A stretch of 64,000 nt of DNA from NCBI GenBank assembly GCA_011799875.1, contig CM022303.1, forward strand, positions 423,454,483 through 423,518,482, in the 5' to 3' direction. The DNA comes from Thinopyrum elongatum. Lineage: Eukaryota > Streptophyta > Magnoliopsida > Poales > Poaceae. Shown piece after piece: positions 10,076-20,985 of the stretch. The notes under the pieces are model-generated. The model was not told where the DNA came from. It did not search any database and saw only the letters and a program-made list of their open reading frames with translations. Made by a program: the position numbers and the translations under genes. Position 1 is the first letter of the stretch. Every line of letters begins with the position of its first letter.

Positions 10076-12159
10076 TGGCTGCGGTGGTGCGGGATGTGTG
10101 TGTCTGTGTGTGTGTGGGGGGGGGGGGTCCGGCAGTACACTACGAGTCGTGAGCCCCCGTGTGGGATTATTGATCATTTTGTGAGTCATATATGCCACAT
10201 CAAAGTCATGAATTGGTTATTTAAAGCATTACACAACCCTTTCATACATACATGTTCGGGCCACATGCATGCATTGGTGGTCCTCTCGGACACTCCCTCG
10301 TGCGGTTATCAGCGACGGGCCCATTCGTTAGCCCGCAAAGGTTTTTAGTTTCCACCGACAACGAGAGGCATTTGACCAAAGGTGGATTCATCTTGGCATG
10401 TGTGTTACGGTGTGGATCATGGTGAGATTCCATATCAAATTTTGGGCACGTGCGTACACATGAGTCCCTCCCACCGGCTTGAAGTGAGAGGGCTACGCAT
10501 CATGGTGTAGTGCGTTTCCAGTTTGCGAAGCATGTGCCATGTCAAAGTTATGCATTGGGTATTCAAACATCACATAACACATGGGCACATGCACGTGGTG
10601 GTTGTACTATGACACTCACTTGAGTGTGACTCTCTCTGTGGGCCCGCGAGGTTGTCGTCGATCAGGTGAACGTACAGCGAGAGAGAGGTTAATTTGACCA
10701 ACAAGGATGGTTCTTTTTTGGTTTGTGTTATGTATATGCACGGTAGGAGTATGTAGTACATGTCAAAGAGGGGGCAACATGAATATTCTATATATATGCG
10801 TATGTCATAACCTCGCTCCATGTGGGGACTTTCCGGTTCCCGAGGCAGGTGCGACATCAAAGTTGTGCATTGGTATTCAAACATCACGCAATACCATGCA
10901 GGTGGTGGTTGCCCTATAGGAACTCACTCGTGTGTGGCGCTTCCATCTATGGGCCCACGAGGTTGTCCTCCATCACTTTGACCCAACGAAAGAGAGGTTA
11001 ATTTGACCATCAAGGAATGATTCTTTTTTGGTTTGTGCTATACAGTAGAAGTACATATATACCAAGCGTCGAATGGGGGCGTATGTATAGCACATATATA
11101 CCACGCATCATGAACCTTGCTCTCTGTGGGGACTTTTCGGTTTTCGAGGTATATATCTATATGTGGTGCCACATCAAAGTTGTGCATTGCGTATTCAAAC
11201 ATCACACAGACAACTCTTTGGGCCACATGCAGACAGTGGTACGTAGTCCTATATAGGATGCTCACTCGCGTGCGACGTATGCTTCGCTTTCTGTGGGCCT
11301 ACGAGTTCATCGTCCATCACTTTGACCCAACGAGAGAGAGGTACGTTTGACGAACAAGGAGGATTAATTCTTTTAGGGATGTGTTACTAGGTGTATATTA
11401 CGTGTCAAAGGGGGGTGGGACCAGTATATACTAGGTGTCACATGAACCTCACTCTCTGTGTGGGGACTTTGCAGTTTTTGAGGAAAATGCCACATCAAAG
11501 TTGTGCGTTAGGTATTCAAAACATCACAACCACACACCTCTCCATATATATGTTTTGGCACACATGCAAGCGATGGTTGTTGTCCTTTGGCACTCACTCA
11601 CGTGGTTATCGGCGATGCTTCCATCTATCGGCCTGCTTGGTCCATCACTTTCACCGACAACGAGAGAGGTTAATTAATTTGACTTAGGAGGGGGTTAATT
11701 TTTTGTTTGTCTCATGATATAGGTCATGATGTGAGATTACACATATATATAATAGCGCATGTGTACACATGAATCCATCCCACTGGATTGAAGGGGGAGC
11801 GAGTACACAACACGTCATGAACCCCTTGCTCTGTGTGGGGACCTCTGCGATTTTCAACGCATGCACCACATCCATGGTGTGCATTGGGTATTCAACACAT
11901 ATGCATGAATCACACACCTCCATAAATATGTTCGGGACACACACATGCAATGGTTGTCTTTGGACACACTCTCACTCGCTTGGTTATGGGCGGCAAGCCT
12001 ATATATATTCATGGGCCTGCGTGGACGTCCATCATTTCGACCAACGACGAGAAAGGTTACCAGGGTGGATTCTTCTTATTTGGTTCGAGTTACCATATAG
12101 TAGGTCGATCATTCTAGGCCTAATTAAGTTTGAGCTCATGCTACGCATCGTGAACCCTC
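10076..12159. repeat. 310-420-bp tandem array of CACTA-1, left part
   Basis: Diverged units recur with the landmark GCCACATCAAAGTTGTGCATTGGGTATTC near 10194, 10540, 10851, 11166, 11488 and 11864. The phrase CTCTCTGTGGGGACTTT precedes many of them, and GACCAACGAGAGAGAGGTTAATTTGAC also recurs. The array is cut at 12159 by CACTA-2 and resumes at 43722. A G-tract after a GT run lies at about 10094-10127. Short ORFs on both strands here are repeat by-products. Confidence 0.85.
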
Positions 12160-12600
12160 CACTACTGCAGGATGGTCCAAACGCGACAGTCCAATCAGAG
12201 ACCCTTCGACGAAACTGTGTGCGATGCATTAATCACAAACGGTCATGTAATAAAACCATCAAAAAAGATACAAAATGTTTGCGATGGCGATGACATCAAA
12301 CACGGTTCAGATTAGAGTTGTGTGTGCAATGCATGTCAAATGGTTAATCCGGCAGAACGGTTTGCGATGAGGCAGAACAATAGAAACGGGCAGCCAGATG
12401 AGGGTGTGTGCGATATACGGCATACAGTTCACTCGGATGAACTGTGTGTGGTTAGGCAACACAATAGAAACGGTCAGCCAGATCAAGGTGTGTGCGATGG
12501 ATGGCATACAGTTTACTCGGATGAACTGTTTGCGATGAGCCAAGACAACATAAACAGTTCAACTGAACAAGATGTGTGTCATACGCGGCAAACAGGTCCG
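12160..12600 (+). repeat. CACTA-2 left terminal inverted repeat and 84-bp subterminal repeats
   Basis: The terminus CACTACTGCAGGATG is followed by a block closely matching 5622-5800 of CACTA-1 (GAAACTGTGTGCGATGCATT). From about 12355 the 84-bp unit occurs about 2.5 times. The related copy in CACTA-1 holds about 3.5 units. Confidence 0.9.
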
Positions 12601-12685
12601 TAATCATAAATGTGTGCGAAGACCAATAATAACACATATGATTGCTGCTAATGAGCCGTGTGATTTGCTCTGTCTATAGAAGAAT

Positions 12686-12686
<1 letters not shown>

Positions 12687-12722
<36 letters not shown>
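12687..12722. repeat. (AT)n microsatellite
   Basis: About 17 AT dinucleotides without interruption, in the 3' flank of the exonuclease pseudogene. The corresponding place in CACTA-1 (near 6325) has only ATATATA. Confidence 0.95.
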
Positions 12723-12823
12723 CTGAAATAAACATCCAATTACATAAGTGACTATACAGATCATTCGCACACACCTCAATAAACAATTGCATGAATTCTA
12801 AACTAGGAGAAACGACCATCTAG

Positions 12824-13528
12824 TCACACTCCCGCCACTGCTCCGTGGCTCGATCCCTCTTCTGGGGCAGGAAGAAGACACTTCCTCGTGTCAACGATCC
12901 ACCTGTACATCTTGTAGCTTGTGTACGCGTCCTTGGCCGCGTACTTGACGTGTTGTTCATCCAGTCTCTGATGCCAGACATTGTGCCAGACGTTCTTCTC
13001 CTTCTTGCTCTCATCCTTCATCTTCATGTAGTAGGGGTCGATGATGGCCGAGGCGAGGTCAACCAGGGAGTTTTGTTTGTTGTTGTCACTGCCCCAGACC
13101 TTGTAGTGGTCCTGGATGTTGACAAGATTCTGGCATTTCAAGCCCGAAACCTTGAGCACTTTTAGATCGTTGGTGGTGTCCACCGTAGCGAAACTGTAGT
13201 CGGAGCTATTGATAAACCTGGAGAAACGCTCGCAAGGCCTTGTGGCCAGGTGGTAGTGGTAGACGAGGACGTCATGTCGCATGCACAACTAGGCGACGAC
13301 AACCTTCTGATCGTGCCCGGCACGACCGCTGGTGAACTCGAGGTCGAAGCCGACCACTTGGTACTTATCCTCAGCAAGCAACTACTCCATAGGTTGGATG
13401 GAGCTCTCCACCGAGACCGGCTCGTTCGTCTACACCACCGAGAGGGCCTTCCCCCTCACGTGGGTGTTCACTATGTGATGCGTGGCGAACTGCCCCCCGT
13501 TGTCATCGTCGGCCGCTGGGAGCGCCAT
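12824..13528 (-). pseudogene. Werner/RNase D-type 3'-5' exonuclease, three nonsense codons
   Basis: One uninterrupted 235-codon frame runs from ATG at 13528 to a stop at 12824, broken only by TAG at codons 33, 49 and 80. All three positions are explained by CAG to TAG. Around codons 59-65 it has VGFDLEFTSG, the DxE metal-binding motif of DnaQ-like exonucleases. Further on come CVNxx-like and final DAYTSYKMYRWIVD elements, which resemble the C-terminal Y-xxx-D motif. The family removes nucleotides from DNA 3' ends; WRN-like plant proteins of about this size are known. It is intronless and ends in the 3' segment shared with CACTA-1. As written the frame is dead unless stops are bypassed. Confidence 0.85.
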
Positions 13529-13936
13529 TGGAACCGCTGGATGTCCTCTCTGTATGTGTCATCGTGGGTGTGCTTATTGTGTCATGTGGCACGAGAGATG
13601 AAGGTAAATGGCCGCAGGAATAAATGGGGGCCAGGCGGCCTGAATTCTCGGCGTGTCCGAATGGAAGTTTTTGCAGCGGGTAACTGCATCGTGGCGCCGC
13701 GCCCGGCGCAATCGCATGCATAATGGCAGCACGAACGTATGTGATTGTGCACCGGCCCCAAACACTGGCAGCGCACGTGGAGGGACGAGGGCAGAGCGCC
13801 CGGAGGGACGCGAGCAGAGCGCGCCATGGCCGCCTCAACCGCGTGCAACCACACGCATAGAGCAGTTGAACACACAGGGAATATCGTCTACAAGCCGGAC
13901 GCCAGTTGCGTCGCTGCGTAGAGAGCGGCCGTGTGC
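13529..13936 (-). other. GC-rich upstream region of the exonuclease pseudogene
   Basis: No convincing gene is seen. Overlapping short ORFs on both strands are expected from the high GC content. It probably holds the promoter of the exonuclease gene, but no TATA motif stands out. Confidence 0.4.
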
Positions 13937-13938
13937 TA

Positions 13939-14173
13939 CTACCTCCGTCTTGGTCTATTAGTCCCCTTTATATTTTGTGCCATATTTTGACCTTAAATTT
14001 AACCAATAAAATGTTAATGCCTGTTATAAAAATTATATAATTGGAAACTATGTTCAAATACGAATCCAACAATATAATCTTTGGCGACATGCATTCATAT
14101 TTTATTCGTTAAATCTCTATTCAAAATTTGGCACAAAAATACATAGACGACTTATAAACCAAGACGGGGGTAG
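13939..14173. mobile_element. Stowaway-type MITE (235 bp)
   Basis: The termini are CTACCTCCGTCTTGGT (left) and CTACCCCCGTCTTGGT (minus strand, right). They are flanked by TA at 13937-13938 and 14174-14175. The interior is AT-rich and non-coding. The inverted termini, TA duplication and length are typical of Tc1/mariner-derived Stowaway elements. Confidence 0.93.
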
Positions 14174-14416
14174 TAGGTAATTAAATCACAACCGTTTTTT
14201 TATTAACCGTATGTGTACGTGTCCTTTCATCCTCCTCTCGCACGTCTTGTCACCCCGCTGCCGCAGACGGCTTCGAGCGCAAGCTTGAGCAGCGCGCGGG
14301 GCGTTCTTTTAGCCAAACGGTGGTGAGCCCGTTCCCGCGCAATCGCGCAGGTTCCCGCGCAAGCTTCCCGCCCGACTCGGTGAAATCCCCCAAAATCCCA
14401 ATGCTTGCCACCCTGC

Positions 14417-14424
14417 TATATAAA
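14417..14424 (+). promoter_or_regulatory. TATA box upstream of the 14506 ORF
   Basis: TATATAAA lies 82 bp before the ATG at 14506, at the expected place for a plant promoter with a short leader. The surrounding 14174-14416 is otherwise non-coding. Confidence 0.6.
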
Positions 14425-14505
14425 CCCTCACGGCCGGCAAGTCTTGCGTCGCATTTTCCCCTCCCTCCCTGTAGATTATCTCGTCTGCTTCTCCCACACT
14501 CGCCA

Positions 14506-15193
14506 ATGGCATCGGACCGTCATCGTCACTCAGCCACTCCGCTGTCATTAGAGGACAGCTCCAGCTGGGAGGCTACACCACGGCGGCGGCTCAGTCCCGG
14601 GCGTAGTGTAGTGCGTGTGGCATCCCTGTTGGGTGTGCACGGAACACCCACCACCCCGTCGGCAGCTATTGCCGGCCGCTGTTGCCACCACCCCACCGTC
14701 GAAAGCCAGGGCCATCACCCGCTCCGCCACCGCGGCCCGAAGGTGGGAGGTTGTCGTCGTGGCCGCCACCCCATTGTCAGCCACCGTGGCCATCACCCGC
14801 TCCTCCACCACGGCCCGAAGGCGGGAGGTGGTGGTCGTGGTCGCCACCCAATCATCGGCCGTTGTGGCCGCCAGCCCACTATCAGCCGTCGAGGTCATGA
14901 CCCGCTCCGCCACCGCCGCCCAAAGGCAGGAGGCAGAGGTGGAGGCCCGCATGTGCGTCAGCGACCTTGCACGCTACATCGAGTTCATGCAGGAGGAGGA
15001 GGAGCGCCTCGTCGAGCACGCAAAGAGCCTTACCACTGCCATGGCCGCAGCACACGCCGACACAGAGGTGAGGAATCAGGAGATCTACGAGGTGTCCCAC
15101 CACTTCAAGAGGGGTCGTCTGGAGCGGCAGAGGGCGTTCGAGGTGAGCGTCGCTGAAGGTGCAGCAGCGGCAGCGGCAGGCACCGTATTGTAG
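14506..15193 (+). CDS. CACTA-borne ORF of unknown function, likely frameshifted
   Basis: The ATG at 14506 has a good context (GCCAATGGC) and opens MASDRHRHSATPLSLEDSSSW. That frame stays open to 15156 but becomes His/Arg/Gly-rich. Another frame, open 14615-15193, gives an Ala/Val-rich repeat (AITRSATAARR, AITRSSTTARR, VMTRSATAAQR) followed by a natural-looking helical end (LARYIEFMQEEEERLVEHAK ... YEVSHHFKRGRLERQ). I infer that translation begins in the first frame and that a frameshift in the GC-rich repeat separates the parts. I do not recognise a domain. The acidic/basic helical end could be a coiled coil. Confidence 0.45.
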
Positions 15194-15560
15194 TTGTCCA
15201 GCTCGTCGGTAGGCTCCTCCTCCTCTACCTCTTACTAAGTGCGCTCGGCAGAGGAGAGGCTGCCGAAAGTAGTGCAAAGCCCCTCCGTAGTAGTAGTATT
15301 TAGGGGCTATTTTGTTCAGTTCATCTGACTATAGATGTGGTGGAACTGTACAACGTACTTAAAATTAGCTAGTATATATAGTTGAACTAGCTATTTCAGT
15401 ACGTGGTTGGCAACAATTGGGGAAAAGTTTGGTCGGTTCAGCTGTCGAGTGGAACTTTTTGTATAAAGAACGACTGCTTAATCTATGAATGGAATCTATG
15501 CTTAATTACTGAATTTTAGTTGCAAAAATTAGATAGTGCTAGTGATTTTTAGCTACATAT

Positions 15561-15680
15561 TTCGACAAATGGCAGTGTTACAAGGTTGACAAAGGGCAAT
15601 GTTACTAGATCAACAAATGTCAATCTTTCCAGTTTGACAAATGGCAATATACCCAATATGACAGATGCAAATCTTACCAA
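15561..15680 (+). repeat. 24-bp tandem repeat, five copies
   Basis: Five 24-bp units run back to back (TTCGACAAATGGCAGTGTTAC-type; unit core GACAAATGGCAATxTTACxAG). They lie in the otherwise empty stretch 15194-16177 after the 14506 ORF. Confidence 0.88.
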
Positions 15681-15715
15681 ATTCTCTGTACGTGGTTGCA
15701 CATGGGTCATCCGAA

Positions 15716-16015
15716 AAAACCGTTTGCTTTGAAGGGATGTACAAATCCTGCATGCCAGATTTTCTCTTGGCTTATCGCCGAAGTCTCGCTTTGCATACCG
15801 TATTCAATCTGAACCGTTTGCGTTGAAGAGATGCACAAATCCTGCGCGGCGAATTTTCCCTTGGCTTACTGGGGAAGACCATAGCTCTCACTTTTGCATA
15901 CAGGTGTTCTATCTAAAACGTTTGTGATGAAGAGCTGCACAAATCCTAGGGAAGCTCTTCATCAGTAAACTGTCGGTTTGCATACGGGTGTTCTAACTAA
16001 AATGTTTGCGATGAG
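15716..16015 (+). repeat. ~100-bp direct repeats with CACTA-like motif
   Basis: Three units start near 15716, 15811 and 15917. Each has AACCGTTTGxxxTGAAGAGATGCACAAATCCT and ends with TTTGCATACxGTxTTCxAxCT. The AACCGTTTGCGATG phrase is the same one seen in the subterminal repeats, so this may be an internal block of the same motif family. Confidence 0.75.
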
Positions 16016-16177
16016 TGTTTTATATTTAAAAGCCATTAACTTTTTTTTAAGAAAATCGTTTGATAAGTCTGTACATTCAGAGAGAAAAACGCAAGTTCAT
16101 TCAAACCATGTCTTTCATTCAGTCACTCTGCGAATTTATATTCATATGATCGTGGTACAGTATTAAACCCAAAAAAA

Positions 16178-16770
16178 CTAATTCTGGCGGCAACAGAGGC
16201 GGCGTGCCGCGCTGGCGTTGTCGTTGTCATCCTCTGGGACGCTGTTGTTGAAGTCTTCAAGGCAGCACAGAATGTTCTTCACTTGGAAATCAAACATCAT
16301 GTCGTCGCGCGATCGACGGGTGGGGCATGGGAGGATGGCAACTCGTGACGCTGCGAGGTACCGGTCGACGGCGGCGTCCCATGCCGCTGAGGGGGCGCAC
16401 GCACGGGCGCGGCGGGTGCAGGCAAATGCACGGGGACCAGCGCCACGGTGGGTGCAGGGGCGTGCACGGGCACGAGCGCTAGCGCAGGCATGTACACGAG
16501 CTCGCGCGGGTCCGCGAAGACCTCGCTGACGCCCGCGGCTTCTAGCTCTGTGATAGTGCTTGGCGACCACCCCTTCAATGCTACGAAGATGGTCGCTGGC
16601 GCGGGCGCGGGGATGGGAGCTGGGGCGGGCACGGGGGCAGCAACCGCCGCGGCCAGCTTGTTCAGGGCCATGTCCATGAGGCCCAATTCCTCCTTATTTT
16701 CTATCTCCTCCGGCTCGGAGTGAACTTCACCAAACTGGAAGACTTGTGGCAGATGATCCTTCTGCGCCAT
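16178..16770 (-). CDS. Pro/Ala-rich protein of unknown function, probably frameshifted
   Basis: The ATG at 16770 opens MAQKDHLPQVFQFGEVHSEP. A Pro-Ala block (VPAPAPIPAPAPA) follows, then GWSPSTITELEAAGVSEVF and a second Pro/Ala/Val-rich stretch. This frame closes at 16297. An overlapping frame supplies a more ordinary C-terminus (MMFDFQVKNILCCLEDFNNS, stop at 16178), so a frameshift near 16310 is likely. I recognise no family. It sits next to the upstream segment that precedes the F-box gene in CACTA-1. Confidence 0.45.
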
Positions 16771-17100
16771 GGCATTGGTGGAGGTCTGTGGGAGGGGAAT
16801 GGGAGGCGAACAGTAAGGCCGCCCGTATTAAACTGCGGCTTGGGCGCCATTAATGGAGAGGATGTGAGCAAGGCGGGCGGCCATGGAAGTCAAAGGGCTC
16901 GCTTCCCAGTGAGCCTGTGCAGCGTACAGCTCGCACGCTTCCCAGTGAGCCTACACATTGGAGGACAGCTTGCACGCCTCTCGGCCAGCCTGCGCTCACA
17001 CACCTCTCGTTCAGTCAAGCAGCTGTCGGCACGGCACCTCCTAGACATTAAAATAGTGACGCATGGCATCACGTGAATGGTTAACAGAACGCACACGATT
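16771..17100 (-). promoter_or_regulatory. Upstream region shared with the CACTA-1 F-box gene
   Basis: It resembles 9280-9660 of CACTA-1 (GGGCGCCATTAAT, GCCTGTGCAGCG, CTCGCACGCxTCCC, AACGCACACG). It is probably the promoter side of the Pro/Ala-rich gene. No protein-coding feature is supported. Confidence 0.55.
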
Positions 17101-19600
17101 TAAATTATACAAAACGTTTGAGATGTTAAAGTGGCAGCTATTTGTTTCAAAATGCCTTTGTTGGCTGTTATTCGAGTGCGCCTTCTCTCAAAATGGACAC
17201 GAAAAATACCATAGCATGTCGGGTGCCATTCCATGATAGCATGCCAAGTTTCATGAATTTCAGACAAGTTTTTGGATTTACTAGAATTTAAAAACAAAGT
17301 ATCTCAACATTTTGCCGGCAATCAATAGTGCCCTGGTGTTTGAAATTCATTCCCATTTCTTTCATGGGACCTAAGCATGCACCCAAGGACACACATTTGA
17401 TATGTCAACCCATTTTTCTGCACTGGAGCATATGCATGTAGTTCAAATTTGAATTATGCACATAAAATGCCTAGAAAACTTAGTTAATGTATAAAACTGC
17501 CCAAACGAACCCCGAAATTGCAAATCTTAACACGACACTTCTGTTGCTCTATGTTGCCACTAGGAAAAAAATTGAAAACAAGAAGAGGCAACGAATATCG
17601 TTTCATCCACCAAGGAGGCACATTCCCTACCGGAACCATGAGGCTTGTTGTCAGAAACTCTGGTATGTGAGAAGCTTATACCCAAACCTACCCCAAATGG
17701 GACAATTTTTTTACCACAACATGTTGATGCCGTTCCATGATAGCATGCCAAGTTTCATGAATTTCAGACGAGTTTTGGATTTAGTAGAATTTAAAAACCA
17801 TGTATCTCAATGTTTGCGGACAAGCGACGGTGGCAAGGTGTTTGACATTCATTCCCATTTCTTGCATTGGACCTAAGTATGCAACCAAGGACACATATTT
17901 GATTTTTCAACCAATTTATATGGACTGGAGCATGTGCCGGTAGTTCAAATTTGAATTATGCACATAAATGCATAGAAAACTCAGTTAATGTATAAAAATG
18001 TCCAAATGAACCCTGAAAAATTCCAAAATTTAACACAACACTCCTGTTGTTCTATGTTGACACTAGAAAAAAAATTGAAATCAAGAAGAGGCAACGGATA
18101 TCGTTTCGTCCAGAAAGGTGAAACGTTCCCTACCATAACCATGAGGCTTGTTGTGAGAAGCTCTGGTTTGTGAGAAGCTTATACCCCAACCTGACCCAAA
18201 TGGGACAATATTTTTACCATGGCATGTTGATACTGCTCCATGATAGCATGCCAAGTTTCATAAATTTCAGACGCGTTTTGAATTTACTAGAATTTGAAAA
18301 CCATGTATTTCAATGTTAGCGGCCGAGCGACAGTGGCAAGGTGTTTGACATTCATTCCCATTTCTTGCACGGGACTAAAGCATGCAACCAAGGACACACA
18401 TTTGAATTTTGAACCCATTTGTATGCACTGGAGCATGTGCATGTAGTTCAAATTTGAATTATGCACATAAATGCATAGAAAACACAGTTAATGTATAAAA
18501 ATGTCGAAGCGAACCCAGAAAAATCCCAGAAATTGACACAATACTCCTGTTGTTCTATGTTGACACTAGAAAAAATTTGAAAGCAAGAAGAGGCAACGGA
18601 TATCGTTTCGTCCACAAAGGTGGCACGTTCCCTACCAAAACCATCAGGCTTGTTGTGAGAAGCTCTGGTTTGCGAGAAGCTTATACCCAATCCTGCCCCA
18701 AATGGGACAATATTTTTACCACGGCATGTTGATGCCGTTACATGATATCATGTCAAGTTTCATGAATTTTAGCGAGTTTTTGATTTACTAGAATTTTAAA
18801 ACCATGTATCTCAATGTTAGCGGCCAAGCGCCAGTATCAAGGTGTTTGACATTCATTCTCATTTCTTGCATGTGACCTAAGCTTGCAACCAAGGACACAC
18901 ATTTGATTTTTCAACCCGTTTTTATGCACTGGAGCATGTGCATGTAGTTCAATTTTGAATTATGCATATAAATGCCTATAAAACTCAGTTAACGTATAAA
19001 AATGACTAAACGAACCTCGAAAAATTCCAAAATTTAACACGACACTACTGTTGTTCTATGTTGACACCAGAAAAAAATTGAAAGCAAGAAGAGGCGACTA
19101 ATATCGTTTTTCGACAAAGGTGACACGTTTCCCTACCGGAACCATGAGGCTTCTTGTGAGAAGCTCTCGTTTGTGAGAAGCTTATACCATAACCTGCCCC
19201 AAATGGGACAATATTTTTTACCCCAGCATGTTGATGCCATTCCATGATAGCATGCCAAGGTTGATGAATTTCAGACGAGTTTTGGATTTACTAGAATTAC
19301 AAAAGCAAGTACCTCAACGTTTGCCGGAGAGCCACAGTGCCGTGGTGTTTGAAATTCATTCCCATTTCTTGCATGAGACATAAGCATCAACCCATGGACA
19401 CATATATGATTTTACAACCCATTTTGGTGCATCGGAGCATGTGCATGTAGTTTAATTTTGAATTGTGCACCTGGAATGCCTAAAAAACCAAATTAATGTA
19501 TAAAAATGTCCAAACGAACCCTGAATAATTCCAATTTTTTTGACAACACACCTATAGTTGCATGTTCACTGCAGATAAAAGTTTTAGCAATTCAAACACC
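17101..19600. repeat. ~503-bp tandem array in CACTA-2
   Basis: The landmark CCATGATAGCATGCCAAG occurs near 17231, 17735, 18238, 18739 and 19242, spacing 501-504 bp. Each unit also contains TTCAAATTTGAATTATGCACATAAATGCC, TTAACACxACACTxCTGTTG and GAAGAGGCAACGxATATCGTTT. Units are moderately diverged and the outermost two are the most changed. Several short ORFs on both strands follow the 503-bp period and are not genes. Confidence 0.92.
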
Positions 19601-19844
19601 CTCCTTTGCCGCTATGACCCCATAATATAATTTAAATCAGGACAAAAAATCAAGTAGATCGGACACAGTTTATTATCACCAACCGTGTGAGATGCGGTAC
19701 AAAATATCTTGGAGCACCTTCGGAGTATAGTATGCCTATGGCTTACGTGCGAAGGTGCGTTGGCTACAGTCCACAGCTGGCGTGTCAAGCACACTAGCTC
19801 GCTCCCCAAATATCATTTCACTGTTCAATCGTCACCGGTGAAAG
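19601..19844 (+). other. Upstream region of the Ala-rich gene
   Basis: Holds ACCGTGTGAGATGCGGTACAAAA, another variant of the element's ACCGTGTG motif, and no supported gene. Confidence 0.4.
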
Positions 19845-20438
19845 ATGGGGATGAGGACCCGCGTCGTGAGGGCAACTTCGGCGGCCCACTCCAGCGAGAG
19901 CGCGGCCGTAGCCTCCATGCGCGTGCTAACAAGCTGCATGAGCTCAGCCGCAATCTGCGACTGGGCGGCCAAGGCAGCCCAAACGGCCGCTGTTGCTTCT
20001 CAGGTGGCGGCAGCAACATCTGCCTCGGGGATAGCAACTGGCGAGAGCGGCACAACAGCTGTCTGTTCCACAGCGGCGGCCTTAGCCCTGATGGAGGCCA
20101 CCCACGCCCAGCTCGTGGCGGTCACCGCACAAATCGAACGAAGCTTCTCCGACAACAGTCGGCAACCCACGACCGAAGAGTTGGCAACCGCCGAGAGCCT
20201 TCGAGCTGTCGTCCGTTCCTCCGCGGCATACCTTGCCACGACGGAGCCCGTCCAAGCCCAGATCGCGGCCGCCCATGCCCAGCTCGTGGCGGCCTTTTCC
20301 AAAGAGATGGCGGATGCGAATGGCGAGATGCTTGCCGAGTATGGTGCGATGGATGCCATGGAGCCCCTTCCCTAGGAGATCGTCGAGCGCGAGCTGGACA
20401 TGGAGGAGGCGGTGGAGATCGACGAGCACCAGCCGTAG
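19845..20438 (+). pseudogene. Ala-rich helical protein of CACTA-2, one nonsense codon
   Basis: The frame from ATG 19845 runs 197 codons to TAG at 20436. A premature TAG after EPLP (20373-20375) is again explained by CAG. The product would be very Ala-rich and helical, with a repeated phrase THAQLVAVTAQIE and AHAQLVAAFSKEM about 85 residues apart. It has an acidic end (EIVERELDMEEAVEIDEH). I do not recognise a domain. It lies between the 503-bp array and the SIM-ending gene, in the same orientation as the latter. Confidence 0.5.
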
Positions 20439-20985
20439 TAGTACTCTTTGTTTTGTTTAATTCAGAGCGTCAATCTTTAATTTGTTAGAGTAATGTTTAG
20501 GCCAGTTAGCTCTGTTTAATTGTTGAACTTGCTCAATTAAGAAGTGTGGGTGTGTTGTAGTCTCCTTTGTGTACCCAAATTAAGCAGTGACGTGGATGAC
20601 CACTGTAACCAGGGAAATTTGAACCAAAATTTGCATGTTCAAACTCATCACACACGGGTTAAGCTATATGAATCGTTTGTGATGTTCACATATCATACAC
20701 AGTGCTGAATAAGGGACCGTGTCTGATGACACTTTGCGCGCCAGTTTTTTCGCTGCACCGATCCAAAATTTTCGGCTTCCGCGGAAATATATACCTCCCC
20801 GCCCCTCCCCCTTACCAAAAGCCATATTTCCCCTATTTCCGCCTTCCTTTCCAAGTTGAAACCATCACTCCTTGCTTGCAGCGCCGCCTCCTCGCTGGCG
20901 ACCCTCCTTCATGCTGCTCGGCCTCGTCGATCCAGGCAGGTAATCCACACCCGACCCCCATCCTCCTCCTCCTTCCACATCATAC
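20439..20985 (+). promoter_or_regulatory. Upstream region of the SIM-ending gene
   Basis: An AAATATATACC TATA-like motif is at 20785-20795, about 190 bp before the ATG at 20986. Further left is the phrase GAATCGTTTGTGATG, a form of the element's subterminal motif. No gene is seen. Confidence 0.45.

Noticed and set aside
10076..12159. Several 70-170-codon ORFs on both strands
   Set aside because: They recur with the 310-420-bp units and differ in frame between units, so they are repeat shadows.
12687..12722. (AT)n stretch as a promoter or origin
   Set aside because: A simple microsatellite in a 3' flank explains it.
13503..13838. Long overlapping ORFs on both strands upstream of the exonuclease
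   Set aside because: High GC content explains them; no motif, start context or repeat supports a gene.
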